In this document: positions 41,776 through 51,668 of the stretch, one piece after another
Position numbering within the stretch: position 1 is the first letter of the stretch
Layout: the number at the start of each line of letters is the position of its first letter
Assembly: GCA_002412885.1 (NCBI GenBank)
Contig: DHVX01000048.1
Span: forward strand, 62,001-126,000
Source: Bacteroidales bacterium UBA5197
GTDB lineage: Bacteria > Bacteroidota > Bacteroidia > Bacteroidales > Lentimicrobiaceae
DNA: 64,000 nucleotides
Direction of reading: 5' to 3'
Position numbers and translations under genes: made by a program
The notes under the pieces: generated by a model
Told to the model about the DNA's origin: nothing
Database searches by the model: none
The model's input: the letters and a program-made list of their open reading frames with translations, nothing else

Positions 41776-43263
41776 ATGAAAAACACCCTCCCGATTGCCT
41801 TGTTGCTGATTGCCACGATCGTCTTTTCGGTAAAAACTACCCAGGCACAAACTGAAAACTTCAAACTTTCTGACTACAAAAATCCCGATTACCTTTATCA
41901 ATCATTGGTTATGAACTTTAATTTCTCAAATGGATTTGTTATCCAAAGAAATGGAAGCTCCAATAATGAATTTGACCTGAACTCAGCTTTAGGTGGTTAT
42001 TACTTAAGATATCTGAATACTACCAAGAGGCAAGCTGAAACCCAATTGGGATTAAATGCGGGTTTCAGTTTATACAACGCGAATGAAGAACCAGCTTTGA
42101 ACTACCAGATAAAAACTAAATATTCTAATCATAGAGAAAGCTTTCAATTCAGCACTAGTCAGCGCTTTTACAATGCCAGACAACTGTTCTTTGAAACCTC
42201 CGTTTCACTTAACTCTGACTATAACGGAAATAAAAGAAACCAGAAGTCCTCCTGCTCTATCGCGCTGAATGAAACCTATGAAATGAAACAAAAAACCTTC
42301 CTTAATTTTATAAGTGCTGCAATATACATTGGAAAAGGAAGAATAGAACAGGTTCAGGATGCTCAAATGGCTGTTTTTCTGCTGAATGATCTGCAATTAT
42401 TAAACAGAAAAAACCGCGACGTTTCTGATGAAGAAGTGCTTGAACTTGCCACGTTAATTACAAAACTCAAATACAAACGTTTTTTTGACAGCCGTTTAAG
42501 GCGTATTGCTGAAATTACCGCAATAGATTCTTTTATGCAAGCAAAAAAGATTTCAGGCATTACAGATGCTATGTATTTTACTTCATTAAACGATAACTGG
42601 GCTTATGCCAACAATCCAATAAGACAAAGCGGATACAGGGGTTATATCGGACTTGAAGGAAATCTTTCACTGAGGAATGCAACATCATCGAGGGAAAGTG
42701 ATATTATTATAGGCTATAACCCTGTCTATGACTACACCGATAGGCATACAGGTACAGGAGCATTTCTTGTAGCGGGGTACCTGTATGAAAAGCCCATCAG
42801 CCTCAAATGGCAAAAATCAGCGCAGATCAAGGCTGGTTTTGGAATGGCTCGTGAAGTGGAAGAAATGGAAGACCACCAGTATGACTTAACCACTAAAAAC
42901 TATGCTGAATTGTTTCCTTCAATTAGCTTATCGGCAGATTACGGTTACGGATTTTATCCAAATACACGTACCTGGGCAACATTCAACTGGACGCTACTCG
43001 CAGGATGGAACAAATTGATGTCCGGAGTAACAGAGGTAACAAAAACAGATAACAATGAACTTTTCTTTGCCCAAACCGGTCCGGAAATACGTGTGTATTA
43101 CTATTTTTCTCCAAAGCTCAGGCTGAATGCAAACTTCACTTCTCAGCTGAGCAATTTTAATCAGAAAAGGCTGCAAGAAAATGTAAATGAATCCGACAGG
43201 AAAAGCAATTCAACCCGATGGAATCAAAGGCTACAAGCATCGTTGAGCTATAGCATTTTCTAG
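41776..43263 (+). CDS. Outer-membrane-type hypothetical protein (beta-barrel-like)
   Basis: The 495 residues have a signal peptide (MKNTLPIALLLIATIVFSVK...AQ). The rest alternates polar and aromatic residues in strand-like stretches, with many Asn and Tyr (SVSLNSDYNGNKRNQ, GAFLVAGYLYEKPISLKW, WNQRLQASLSYSIF); the last residue is Phe, as is common for outer-membrane barrels. No family is recognised. A channel or assembly role is possible but unproven. Confidence 0.65.
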   Translation: MKNTLPIALLLIATIVFSVKTTQAQTENFKLSDYKNPDYLYQSLVMNFNFSNGFVIQRNGSSNNEFDLNSALGGYYLRYLNTTKRQAETQLGLNAGFSLYNANEEPALNYQIKTKYSNHRESFQFSTSQRFYNARQLFFETSVSLNSDYNGNKRNQKSSCSIALNETYEMKQKTFLNFISAAIYIGKGRIEQVQDAQMAVFLLNDLQLLNRKNRDVSDEEVLELATLITKLKYKRFFDSRLRRIAEITAIDSFMQAKKISGITDAMYFTSLNDNWAYANNPIRQSGYRGYIGLEGNLSLRNATSSRESDIIIGYNPVYDYTDRHTGTGAFLVAGYLYEKPISLKWQKSAQIKAGFGMAREVEEMEDHQYDLTTKNYAELFPSISLSADYGYGFYPNTRTWATFNWTLLAGWNKLMSGVTEVTKTDNNELFFAQTGPEIRVYYYFSPKLRLNANFTSQLSNFNQKRLQENVNESDRKSNSTRWNQRLQASLSYSIF

Positions 43264-43399
43264 TATTGTGTTCCGTAATATCCCTGAAAAGCATTGAACC
43301 ATCCGGGAAACCGAATCTGAACGATCATCATACAGGAATCTTTACGGATTCCTGTTTTGTTTTAACATACCAAAAAGTAATCTGCCTGAAAACCTTTGC

Positions 43400-43407
43400 T
43401 AACTTTG
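43400..43407 (+). promoter_or_regulatory. Possible -7 element of the CotH gene
   Basis: TAACTTTG matches TAnnTTTG and lies 33 bases before the start codon. The distant -33 part is unclear. Confidence 0.45.
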
Positions 43408-43440
43408 CAGTTATCATATTCATCCTGAAAATACTACCTC

Positions 43441-45699
43441 ATGAAAAAAATTACGCTGCTCCTGGCGATTGCTATCAGCACACTGGCTTCCAAATTTACA
43501 AACGCACAACCCCAATTTCCTGCAGATGGGGAAATTTATACCAGTTCAGTTGTGCCCCGCATTGATATACTAATTCATCCCGACACACTCAACTGGATTT
43601 ACGAAAATGTAGAGAGCGACCATGAATTCAGAGCTGTATTTGTATTTGACAACGGCACAGTTCATGACACCATACACGATATCGGGTTCAGGCTGAGAGG
43701 AAATACATCGAGATATTCACAGAAAAAGTCCTTTAAAGTATCTTTCAACACTTTCATTTCCGGAAGGAAATACCACGGCGTAGAAAAACTTAACCTGAAT
43801 GGCGAACACAACGATCCGTCAATTACCCGAGCTAAGCTATGCTGGAATATTTTCAGAGAATCAAATATTGCAAGCCCGCGAGCTAATCACACCGAAGTTT
43901 ACATCAACGGCAATTACCATGGACTTTACATTAATGTTGAACACATTGACGAGGAATTTGTAAAAACCTATTTTGGCAACAACGATGGAAACCTTTACAA
44001 ATGTCTTTGGCCTGCAGATCTTACTTACCGCGGAGCAGATCCTGATTTATACAAATTCACATCCGGTGACCGCAGGACTTATGAATTAAAGATCAATGAA
44101 GAAGAAGATGACTACAGCGATCTGGCTGAATTTATTGATATTCTTAATAACACCCCCATTGCTGAGCTTCCCTGCGAACTTGAAAAAGTATTCAATGTGC
44201 AGGATTATCTGAAAATTGCAGCCATTGATGTACTTTCAGCCAACTGGGATGGATACATCTACAATAAAAACAATTTCTATCTCTACAGAAATACCAAAAC
44301 CGGCCTTTTTGAATATATTCCTTACGATGTTGACAATACTTTTGGCATCGACTGGTTTGGCATCGACTGGGCAAGCCGGGACATTTATAACTGGGCACAT
44401 TCATCAGAGCCCCGCCCGCTTTTTACACGACTGATGCAGGTGGCTGAATACAAAGCGCAATACACCTACTATCTGAAACAAGCCATCGCCGAAGTCACAG
44501 GTAAACAGTCGCTTATGGATTATATGTTTGCTGTCAGAGAGCAAATCAGACCCTACGTAGCCGATGATCCTTACTATCCGCTTAACTATGGGTACAACAT
44601 TGAATCATTCAACACTTCATTTACCGCAGGTACCGGAGCACATGTTCCCGTCGGACTTCAGCCTTATATTCAGAACAGAAATTCGATAGCTTTATCGCAG
44701 GCTCAAAATACCAATGCAGCGCCAATGATAAAATACATTACCCACAACTCACCTCCGGCTCTGCAGCAAATGATAGTCAGCGCTTCGGCAGAGGATGAAA
44801 GCCTTAACAGCGTCATGTTGGAATACAGGATTAACAATGGCCCATGGGAACAAACGACAATGGCTGACAATGGACAACATGGTGATATTATTCCCGGAGA
44901 TGGCATTTTCACCGTTGCTTTGCCGGGAATGGCTTCAGGTACTCTTTTTGAATTCAGGATAAAAGCGAAGGACAATAATCAGGCGATATCAACAAAACCC
45001 TGTGAACCAATGCGATATAATGTTCCAGTTACAAACCCGATGAAGCTTTACATCAATGAGTTTATGGCCAGCAACAGCACAACCATTGCTGATGAATATG
45101 GTGAATATGATGACTGGATTGAAATCTACAACGGAAGTAATCAGGCCATATGGCTGGGAGATAAATACCTGAGCGACAACCTCAATAATCCTGTAAAATG
45201 GGCCTTCCCGGATACAACCATAGCTGCCGGCGGTTTTGTGCTGGTATGGGCTGACGGACAACCGGCGCAGGGGCCAATGCACACACCCTATAAGCTGGAT
45301 AAAGACGGAGAGGAAATCGGCATTTTCAATAATCAGGCATCAGGATATGCACAGATTGATGCCATAACTTACACCAACCAGTCCACCGACATTTCAATGG
45401 GTAGGGTAATTGATGGAGCTTTTGAATGGAAGCTATTTACAAATCCAACTCCCGGAAGTTCGAACAGCCTTGTTGGGATTGACGAAAAGCCAGTTTTACC
45501 TTTCACTCTCTGGCCAAATCCGGCGGTGAACGGGATAATATTTCTTTCAGAAAGCATTGATTTCGCAATTTTTGATTTTGCCGGTCGCAAATTACTTGAA
45601 TTCAGAAACAGCAATCAGGCAGATGTTTCCAAACTTAAGCCGGGAGTTTATATTCTGAGATCATCTGATGCACGAACTTCAAGATTCATAATCAATTGA
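43441..45699 (+). CDS. CotH kinase-family secreted protein with lamin-tail domain and T9SS sorting tail
   Basis: The 752 residues start with a signal peptide (MKKITLLLAIAISTLASKFTNA). The CotH domain (about 30-420) shows FRLRGNTSRYS, LNLNGEHNDPS, LYINVEHIDEEF, AANWDGY-like SANWDGYIYNKNN and PYDVDNTFG, where Asp binds metal and ATP. A lamin-tail-like beta domain follows (about 530-645, INEFMASNSTTIADEYGEYD). The tail LWPNPAVNG...GVYILRSSDARTSRFIIN is a type A T9SS sorting signal, so the protein is moved across the outer membrane and anchored. Role may be protein phosphorylation or spore-coat-like surface work. Confidence 0.9.
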   Translation: MKKITLLLAIAISTLASKFTNAQPQFPADGEIYTSSVVPRIDILIHPDTLNWIYENVESDHEFRAVFVFDNGTVHDTIHDIGFRLRGNTSRYSQKKSFKVSFNTFISGRKYHGVEKLNLNGEHNDPSITRAKLCWNIFRESNIASPRANHTEVYINGNYHGLYINVEHIDEEFVKTYFGNNDGNLYKCLWPADLTYRGADPDLYKFTSGDRRTYELKINEEEDDYSDLAEFIDILNNTPIAELPCELEKVFNVQDYLKIAAIDVLSANWDGYIYNKNNFYLYRNTKTGLFEYIPYDVDNTFGIDWFGIDWASRDIYNWAHSSEPRPLFTRLMQVAEYKAQYTYYLKQAIAEVTGKQSLMDYMFAVREQIRPYVADDPYYPLNYGYNIESFNTSFTAGTGAHVPVGLQPYIQNRNSIALSQAQNTNAAPMIKYITHNSPPALQQMIVSASAEDESLNSVMLEYRINNGPWEQTTMADNGQHGDIIPGDGIFTVALPGMASGTLFEFRIKAKDNNQAISTKPCEPMRYNVPVTNPMKLYINEFMASNSTTIADEYGEYDDWIEIYNGSNQAIWLGDKYLSDNLNNPVKWAFPDTTIAAGGFVLVWADGQPAQGPMHTPYKLDKDGEEIGIFNNQASGYAQIDAITYTNQSTDISMGRVIDGAFEWKLFTNPTPGSSNSLVGIDEKPVLPFTLWPNPAVNGIIFLSESIDFAIFDFAGRKLLEFRNSNQADVSKLKPGVYILRSSDARTSRFIIN

Positions 45700-45725
45700 T
45701 CTGAAATTTGATATTCCCAAATAGA

Positions 45726-45756
45726 AAAGCCCGCAGCTGAATCAGCTGCGGGCTTT
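45726..45756. terminator. Bidirectional terminator between CotH and pfk genes
   Basis: AAAGCCCGCAGCTGA and AGCTGCGGGCTTT form a stem of about 12 bp with A and T runs on both sides. It serves the plus-strand CotH gene and the minus-strand phosphofructokinase gene. Confidence 0.85.
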
Positions 45757-45781
45757 ATAATTTTCTGGAAATTTATGATAA

Positions 45782-46876
45782 TTAATCTCCGAAACACATG
45801 CCAATACCGCGGGCTGTTTTCATAAGAGCGGTATCAGGATCAACAAGATTCGGCTGCATTATGGCTTCTTTCAGTGTAACTGAAGTAATATAAGGATGGC
45901 GATAAGACACCATTCGTCCGAATTCACCTGCCAGTACAAGTTCAAAAGCCTTCACACCATATTGTGTAGCAAGCACGCGATCGTAAGCAATGGGAACTCC
46001 TCCCCTTTGCAGGTGACCAAGCACAGTGGTGCGAATGCTGTGCTCGCAGCCGGCTTCTTTCAGTTCTTCTTCAAAGCGAAAACCAACACCCCCAAGTTTT
46101 ACATGGGCATATCCGACTTCACCGCTTTTTTCAGAAACTTTCATTCCTTTAACGTTACGCGCTCCTTCAGCAATCACCACATTTACAAAGCCGCGACCTT
46201 TGTCGAAGCGCTTCTCAATACGTTCCATTACCTTATCAATATCATAAGGAATTTCAGGAATCAGGCAGATTTCGGCACCACCGGCAACAGCAGCATTCAG
46301 TGCAATCCAGCCTGCATCGCGGCCCATAACTTCAAGTATCTGCACACGGTTATGGCTGGCAGCAGTTGTAACCAGTTTATCAACGGCTTCGGTCGCAATT
46401 TGAATCGCAGTTTGAAAACCAAAGGTAGCGTCCGTTGCAGAGAGGTCGTTATCTATAGTTTTGGGAACTCCGATAATGTTAAGTCCTTTTTCAAAAAGGG
46501 CCTGAGAGATACGCTGAGATCCATCTCCTCCAATGTTTATAACTGCATCAATACCAAGGTATTGAATTTTGCGAATCATTTCATCAGAGCGGTCGATGGC
46601 GATAAATGTTCCGTCTTTTTGCTTTACCGGCCATGCAAACGGACCACCTTTATTTGTTGTTTGAATGATGGTTCCGCCCTGATAATGAATACCAGAAACA
46701 GCTTTTTCATCCAGAACAACAAGTTCAGTAGGTTCACGCAATATTCCATTGAATGCTTCTATGCTTCCAACCACTTCCCATCCTTTTTCGCGGGAGGCTC
46801 GCTTTACTACTGCGCGGATTACCGCGTTTAGTCCCGGACAGTCGCCGCCTCCGGTGAGTACCATTACTCTGTTCAT
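45782..46876 (-). CDS. pfkA: 6-phosphofructokinase
   Basis: The 364 residues have the PFK layout: LTGGGDCPGLNAVIRAVV at the start, INIGGDGSQ (Gly at the nucleotide-specificity site, as in ATP-dependent enzymes), GVPKTIDNDL (Lys next to the catalytic TIDND) and EVMGRDAGWIALNAAVAGGA. The Gly/Lys pair marks the ATP-dependent clade seen in actinobacteria and others rather than E. coli PfkA (Gly/Gly) or PPi-PFK (Asp/Lys). It makes fructose 1,6-bisphosphate in the cytoplasm. It is divergent from mgsA. Confidence 0.92.
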   Translation of the reverse strand: MNRVMVLTGGGDCPGLNAVIRAVVKRASREKGWEVVGSIEAFNGILREPTELVVLDEKAVSGIHYQGGTIIQTTNKGGPFAWPVKQKDGTFIAIDRSDEMIRKIQYLGIDAVINIGGDGSQRISQALFEKGLNIIGVPKTIDNDLSATDATFGFQTAIQIATEAVDKLVTTAASHNRVQILEVMGRDAGWIALNAAVAGGAEICLIPEIPYDIDKVMERIEKRFDKGRGFVNVVIAEGARNVKGMKVSEKSGEVGYAHVKLGGVGFRFEEELKEAGCEHSIRTTVLGHLQRGGVPIAYDRVLATQYGVKAFELVLAGEFGRMVSYRHPYITSVTLKEAIMQPNLVDPDTALMKTARGIGMCFGD

Positions 46877-46937
46877 CTAGTTTTTACTTTAAATTTAATA
46901 ACTTAGGTCTTGTAAGTCTTGTTTTTTAAAAACGGTG

Positions 46938-46945
46938 CAAAGATA
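46938..46945 (-). promoter_or_regulatory. Possible -7 element of pfkA
   Basis: TATCTTTG on the minus strand, 62 bases before the start codon. No well-spaced TTG is visible. The divergent mgsA promoter lies about 90 bases away. Confidence 0.45.
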
Positions 46946-47024
46946 CGAAAAATAAAAAAGGGATAAAACTGACAAACATATCGTATTTATTACAGTTTTA
47001 TGGGTAACCCCTTTTATCTTTTGT

Positions 47025-47032
47025 TAATTTTG
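47025..47032 (+). promoter_or_regulatory. Possible -7 element of mgsA
   Basis: TAATTTTG matches TAnnTTTG and lies 17 bases before the ATG, giving a very short leader. No Shine-Dalgarno sequence is seen. Confidence 0.45.
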
Positions 47033-47049
47033 CCAATATTTTTCAAAAT

Positions 47050-47520
47050 ATGGAAAGAAAAAAAAGAATTGCCCTTGTTGCGCATGACAACCGCAAGCAG
47101 GATCTTACCGAATGGGTTGAATTCAATGCGATAAAGCTTCGGGAGCATCAGATTATATGTACCGGTACAACCGGAAAGCTGATTGAACAACAACTGCGGT
47201 TCTCGCTTGATCCGGAAGACTTCAGCAAATTTGAAGTCAGAAAATTAAAATCGGGCCCGCTTGGAGGCGACCAGCAACTGGGTGCTTTGATTGTTGATGG
47301 TGAAATCGACCTAATGATATTTTTCTGGGATCCTATGCAACCCCAACCCCATGATGTGGATGTAAAAGCACTGCTCAGGATTACAGTACTTTATAATGTT
47401 CCTACAGCCTGCAACCGTTCAACTGCTGATTTCCTGATTTCTTCACATCTTTTTAATGAAGAATATCATCAGAAAGTGAAAGATTATAGTTCATATATCA
47501 ACAGAGAAGTAAAAATGTGA
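47050..47520 (+). CDS. mgsA: Methylglyoxal synthase
   Basis: The 156 residues match MgsA: ALVAHDNRKQDLTEW, TGTTGKLIEQQL, LKSGPLGGDQQLGALI, MIFFWDPMQPQPHDVDVKAL and NRSTADFL. It turns dihydroxyacetone phosphate into methylglyoxal and phosphate in the cytoplasm, a bypass that frees phosphate when sugar phosphates pile up. It is divergent from pfkA, which supplies the precursor, and overlaps the next gene's start, so both are translated together. Confidence 0.95.
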   Translation: MERKKRIALVAHDNRKQDLTEWVEFNAIKLREHQIICTGTTGKLIEQQLRFSLDPEDFSKFEVRKLKSGPLGGDQQLGALIVDGEIDLMIFFWDPMQPQPHDVDVKALLRITVLYNVPTACNRSTADFLISSHLFNEEYHQKVKDYSSYINREVKM

Positions 47521-48182
47521 TGGCTGAAAGAATTGCTGTAATCTTTGATATGGATGGTGTACTGGTTGATAACTTCCGGTATCACCTGATGGCCTGGGAA
47601 AAATTTTGTCAACGGCACAAAAAGAGTATTTCTGCCGATGATTTTCTCGAACATGTTTTTGGGGGCTCCAATGCCGACCATCTTTCCTATATTTTCAAAA
47701 AAGAGCTGCCCGCTGAAACCATCGCAGCCCATTCCACCGAAAAAGAGTTGATTTACAGATATCTTTATCAGGATAATGTGCAACTTTTACCCGGACTGAA
47801 AGAACTACTCCAGAAGTTGAAAGACAAAGGCATTCCTACTGCAATTGCTACTTCAGCCGAAAGGGCAAATGTTGATTTTATTCTTTCTGAAACAGGACTG
47901 GAAGGCTATTTTTCTGCCATTGCCGATGCTTCAATGGTAAGCAAAGGCAAGCCCGATCCCGAAGTATTTCTGAAAGCTGCTGAATTGCTCTCAATCGCCC
48001 CTCAGCAATGTATTGTTTTTGAAGATACACTGAAAGGCATTGACGCCGCCCTGAAAGCACGCATGAAAGTTGTAGGCGTTGCAACTACACACCATAGAGC
48101 TGAACTTACCGAAGCCTATCAGGTCATTTCTGACTTTACCGAGATCAACCTGAACGATATATCCAATATTTTAAACCAATAA
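47520..48182 (+). CDS. HAD-family beta-phosphoglucomutase-like protein
   Basis: The ATG at 47520 overlaps the mgsA stop (TGATG); a GTG just before it gives a frame of one more residue. About 220 residues: IFDMDGVLVDN (nucleophile Asp and acid Asp), a cap with HLMAWEKFC, TAIATSAERANVD, GKPDPEVFLKAA and CIVFEDTLKGIDAA. This is the beta-PGM/HAD subfamily; a phosphatase activity cannot be ruled out. It resembles the mutase part of the GH65 fusion. Co-translation with MgsA points to sugar-phosphate relief. Confidence 0.88.
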   Translation: MAERIAVIFDMDGVLVDNFRYHLMAWEKFCQRHKKSISADDFLEHVFGGSNADHLSYIFKKELPAETIAAHSTEKELIYRYLYQDNVQLLPGLKELLQKLKDKGIPTAIATSAERANVDFILSETGLEGYFSAIADASMVSKGKPDPEVFLKAAELLSIAPQQCIVFEDTLKGIDAALKARMKVVGVATTHHRAELTEAYQVISDFTEINLNDISNILNQ

Positions 48183-48204
48183 ATTAAACCCTAAATCATC
48201 AATC

Positions 48205-49530
48205 ATGAATCTTCACCTTAAAACCAGTTTTCTGGTATTGAGTATGCTGGCTGCTTTGCTTGCCGGTGCCCAGAACAAGATCAGCTTTACGGAGTACGAT
48301 CTGGACAATGGGCTGCATGTAATCCTACATCAGGATAACTCCACACCCATTGTGGCTGTAACAATTTCGTATCATGTAGGATCGAAAAACGAAAATCCTG
48401 AACGCACAGGATTTGCACATTTTTTTGAACATCTCATGTTTGAAGGCAGTCAGAACATCGAACGCGGTGAATTTGACAAAATCGCCATGAATGCAGGTGC
48501 TGCTTTAAATGCCAACACCAGCTTCGACCGCACATTCTACTACCTTTTGCTGCCATCTAACCAGCTTGAACTGGGATTGTGGATGGAATCAGAAAGATTG
48601 GTACACCTTCGCATCGACAGCCTTGGTGTTGAAACCCAACGCAGTGTGGTAAAAGAGGAGCGCAAACAATCTTACGACAATCGCCCTTATGGAACCCTTA
48701 TGGAAAAAACATTCAGCTCAGCTTTCAAAGAACATCCTTACCGCTGGATGCCCATTGGATCAGCCGAATCAATCAACAATGCCACCCTCGAAGAATTTAT
48801 GGAGTTTCATTCCATTTTTTATGTTCCCAACAATGCAACTTTATCCATTGCCGGCGATATCAACATTGAGCAAACCAAACAATTGGTTCAGAAGTATTTT
48901 GGTGATATCCCACGCGGAACCAAACCCATTTACCGCCCTTCAATTGTTGAACCTGCGCAAATTGCAGAGGTCAGAGATACCGTTTTCGACAACATTCAGC
49001 TTCCTGCAGTAATTCAGGCCTACCATATTCCTGCAAAAGGCACCCCTGATTATTACGCGCTGAGTATGCTCACCACTTTGTTGAGCGATGGCGAAAGTTC
49101 ACGTATGAACAAAGCCATTGTTGACAAGCAGCAAAAAGCCATGTTTGTTGGCGCTTTCCCTTTTGCGCTTGAAGATCCGGGACTATTTATGGTATTCGGA
49201 ATTGTAAATTCGGGTGTAACACCTGATGATCTGGAAAATGCAATAAATGAAGAAATTGCGAAAGCCCAGACCGAAGAACTCACTGACCGTGAATTTGAAA
49301 AACTTCGCAACAAAATGGAAAACGATTTTGTAAGCAGCAATTCAACCATGGCAGGCATTGCCGAAAGCCTTTCTGATTACCATATGTACTTTGGAGATGC
49401 CAACCTTATCAATACCGAAATTGACAGATATATGGCCGTAACAAAAGCCGATATCAAGCGGGTTGCCAAACAATATCTAACCAAAGAAAACAGGGTAGTA
49501 CTTTACTTTCTGCCCAAACAAAGCCTGTAA
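48205..49530 (+). CDS. M16 zinc peptidase, active-site-bearing member of a pair
   Basis: The 441 residues have a signal peptide (MNLHLKTSFLVLSMLAALLAGA). HFFEH (about 72-76) with the distal Glu in VVKEERKQSYDN is the inverted zinc motif HxxEH of M16 peptidases. It should act in the periplasm on short peptides. It is followed after 17 bases by a second M16-type gene lacking the motif, the usual active/inactive heterodimer layout. Confidence 0.92.
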   Translation: MNLHLKTSFLVLSMLAALLAGAQNKISFTEYDLDNGLHVILHQDNSTPIVAVTISYHVGSKNENPERTGFAHFFEHLMFEGSQNIERGEFDKIAMNAGAALNANTSFDRTFYYLLLPSNQLELGLWMESERLVHLRIDSLGVETQRSVVKEERKQSYDNRPYGTLMEKTFSSAFKEHPYRWMPIGSAESINNATLEEFMEFHSIFYVPNNATLSIAGDINIEQTKQLVQKYFGDIPRGTKPIYRPSIVEPAQIAEVRDTVFDNIQLPAVIQAYHIPAKGTPDYYALSMLTTLLSDGESSRMNKAIVDKQQKAMFVGAFPFALEDPGLFMVFGIVNSGVTPDDLENAINEEIAKAQTEELTDREFEKLRNKMENDFVSSNSTMAGIAESLSDYHMYFGDANLINTEIDRYMAVTKADIKRVAKQYLTKENRVVLYFLPKQSL

Positions 49531-49533
49531 GAA

Positions 49534-49540
49534 AAGGAGG
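49534..49540 (+). promoter_or_regulatory. Strong Shine-Dalgarno sequence before the second M16 gene
   Basis: AAGGAGG lies 7 bases before the ATG at 49548. Such a sequence is rare in Bacteroidota, where most genes in this window show none; it may ensure balanced output of the second subunit. Confidence 0.6.
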
Positions 49541-49547
49541 AAAAATT

Positions 49548-51653
49548 ATGAAAAAATTTATCAGCATTACCATTGCAGCTGTTTTGTTGGCTATGCCCTG
49601 TGTTCTTCAGGCTCAAACCAAAAGCGCAAAATCAAAAACCACTACACAAAAGCTCGACCGCAGCATCAGGCCTGAAGCAGCACCCGCTCCCTTAATTAAT
49701 ATTGGCAAGTATGAAAGCTTTACGCTGGAAAACGGCCTGAAGGTTTTTGTGGTTGAAAATCACAAAATTCCACGGGTTTCGTTCTCTTTGTTGTTGGATT
49801 ATAATCCGGTTCCTGAAGGAAATATGGCTGGCATGGCCGATTTTACCGGTCAGTTGCTACGCACCGGAACCAGCAGTCTATCGAAGGATCAGCTTGACGA
49901 AGAAGTTGATTTTATTGGTGCAAGCCTCAGCACTTCATCAACCGGTACTTATGCTTCATCACTGAAAAAGCACACCGAAAAATTATTATCGCTGATGGCT
50001 GACGTGCTTATGAACCCGTCATTTAAAGCCGAAGAGCTCGACAAATTAAAAACTCAGGCCATCTCGGGATTGAAAGCAGCGCAAAACGATGCCTCTGTAA
50101 TCAGCGACAGAATCAGCAAACAATTGGTTTACGGAGCAACACATCCTTACGGTGAATCAATGACCGAAAAATCGATTGAAAACATTTCAACCGAACATTG
50201 CCAGGCATTTTATCAGGCATTCTTCAAGCCAAACATTGGCTATCTTGCCATTGTGGGTGACATTACAACTGCTGAAGCCCGCACGTTGGTCGAAAAATAT
50301 CTGGGTGGCTGGCAAAAAGGTGAAGTCATAAACTACATACCTGAAAGCCCGAAAGTACCTGCTTCGAATGTTGTGGCAATTGTTGACCGTCCCGATGCAG
50401 TGCAATCCGCCCTGCGTATTGGTTATCCGGTGGAACTGAAAACAGGTTCGGAAGAAGCAATCAAAGCCCGTGTAATGAATACCATACTTGGTGGCGGAAC
50501 ATTCAGGCTTTTCAACAACCTGCGTGAAGACAAAGCTTATACCTATGGTGCTTATTCTCAGCTTATGGCCGACAAACTCACCGGAAGATTTATGGTAAAT
50601 ACTGAAATCAGAAACTCAGTTACTGACAGCGCAATCAATGAAATTTTCAATGAAATGCGCAGGCTCCGCGAAGAACATGTTCCGGCTGACGAATTGAGTC
50701 TGGCAAAAAATTACCTGAACGGAAATTTTGCGCTTTCGCTCGAAAATCCTCAGACGATTGCCAATTTTGCCATCACAACAGCTCGTTTCGGACTGGATGC
50801 TGATTACTATGCCAACTACATGAAAAACCTCTCAGCTGTGAGCGCTGAAGATGTCAAGGCAACTGCGCAAAAATTCATAAAACCTGAAAATGCGTACATT
50901 CTTGCTGTTGGTAAAGCCGCTGACATTGCTCCGCGTTTGATGCAGTTTGGTGGTGGAAAATCCATTAAATACTATGATTTTGAAGGCAAAGAGTATGATC
51001 CTGATAAAAAGGTAAAACCTGCTCCTGCAGGAGTAACTGCCGAATCGGTTAATCTGATGTACATCAATGCCATAGGTGGAGAAAAAGCCCTCAGAAAAAT
51101 CAAGGACATTACCATGATGGCCACAACTTCGATGCAGGGAATGACCATAGGATTTGATTTTTACCGCAAAGCCCCGAATAAATACATGATGAAGGTTGGT
51201 GCCGGTGAAATGGTTTTCCAGAAAATGGTTTTTGATGGCACTACCGCAAAGCTTGTTTCACCAATGGGTGGCGAAAATAAAACCCTTGAAGGCAATGAGC
51301 TGGAGGACATGAAAGTTGAATCTACACTCAATGCTGAACTTTTCTATACTCAGCTTGGAATTTCACTGGCATTGGATGGCATTGAAGAAGTTAATGGTTC
51401 TGATGCTTATCGTCTGGTGCTCACCTATCCTTCAGGAAAACAATCCACACAGTTTATCGATGTTAAATCAGGATTGAAGGTAAAGGAAACCGGAGAACAG
51501 GGCGTTGCAACATTCTCTGATTACCGCGAAGTTGACGGCGTGAAATTCCCATATGCAATCAGTCAGCAAATGGGACCTCAAACCATTGACATGAAAGTAC
51601 TTTCAGTGAAAACAAATACAAAAATAAAAGATGAGTTGTTTGTCATAGAATAG
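49548..51653 (+). CDS. M16-family partner subunit without zinc motif, with extra C-terminal domain
   Basis: The 701 residues have a signal peptide (MKKFISITIAAVLLAMPCVLQA). Residues about 50-470 hold two M16-type halves; the HxxEH place reads MADFTGQLL, so zinc is not bound. The second half keeps the Arg/Tyr-bearing LFNNLREDKAYTYGAYS stretch that helps the active partner. Residues about 480-701 are a beta-rich domain of the LolA/DUF4292 look, MTIGFDFYRKAPNKYMMKVG and PSGKQSTQFIDVKSGLKVKE, common behind such subunits in Bacteroidota. It works with the gene before. Confidence 0.9.
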   Translation: MKKFISITIAAVLLAMPCVLQAQTKSAKSKTTTQKLDRSIRPEAAPAPLINIGKYESFTLENGLKVFVVENHKIPRVSFSLLLDYNPVPEGNMAGMADFTGQLLRTGTSSLSKDQLDEEVDFIGASLSTSSTGTYASSLKKHTEKLLSLMADVLMNPSFKAEELDKLKTQAISGLKAAQNDASVISDRISKQLVYGATHPYGESMTEKSIENISTEHCQAFYQAFFKPNIGYLAIVGDITTAEARTLVEKYLGGWQKGEVINYIPESPKVPASNVVAIVDRPDAVQSALRIGYPVELKTGSEEAIKARVMNTILGGGTFRLFNNLREDKAYTYGAYSQLMADKLTGRFMVNTEIRNSVTDSAINEIFNEMRRLREEHVPADELSLAKNYLNGNFALSLENPQTIANFAITTARFGLDADYYANYMKNLSAVSAEDVKATAQKFIKPENAYILAVGKAADIAPRLMQFGGGKSIKYYDFEGKEYDPDKKVKPAPAGVTAESVNLMYINAIGGEKALRKIKDITMMATTSMQGMTIGFDFYRKAPNKYMMKVGAGEMVFQKMVFDGTTAKLVSPMGGENKTLEGNELEDMKVESTLNAELFYTQLGISLALDGIEEVNGSDAYRLVLTYPSGKQSTQFIDVKSGLKVKETGEQGVATFSDYREVDGVKFPYAISQQMGPQTIDMKVLSVKTNTKIKDELFVIE

Positions 51654-51668
51654 CAAATCTGCAACTTA

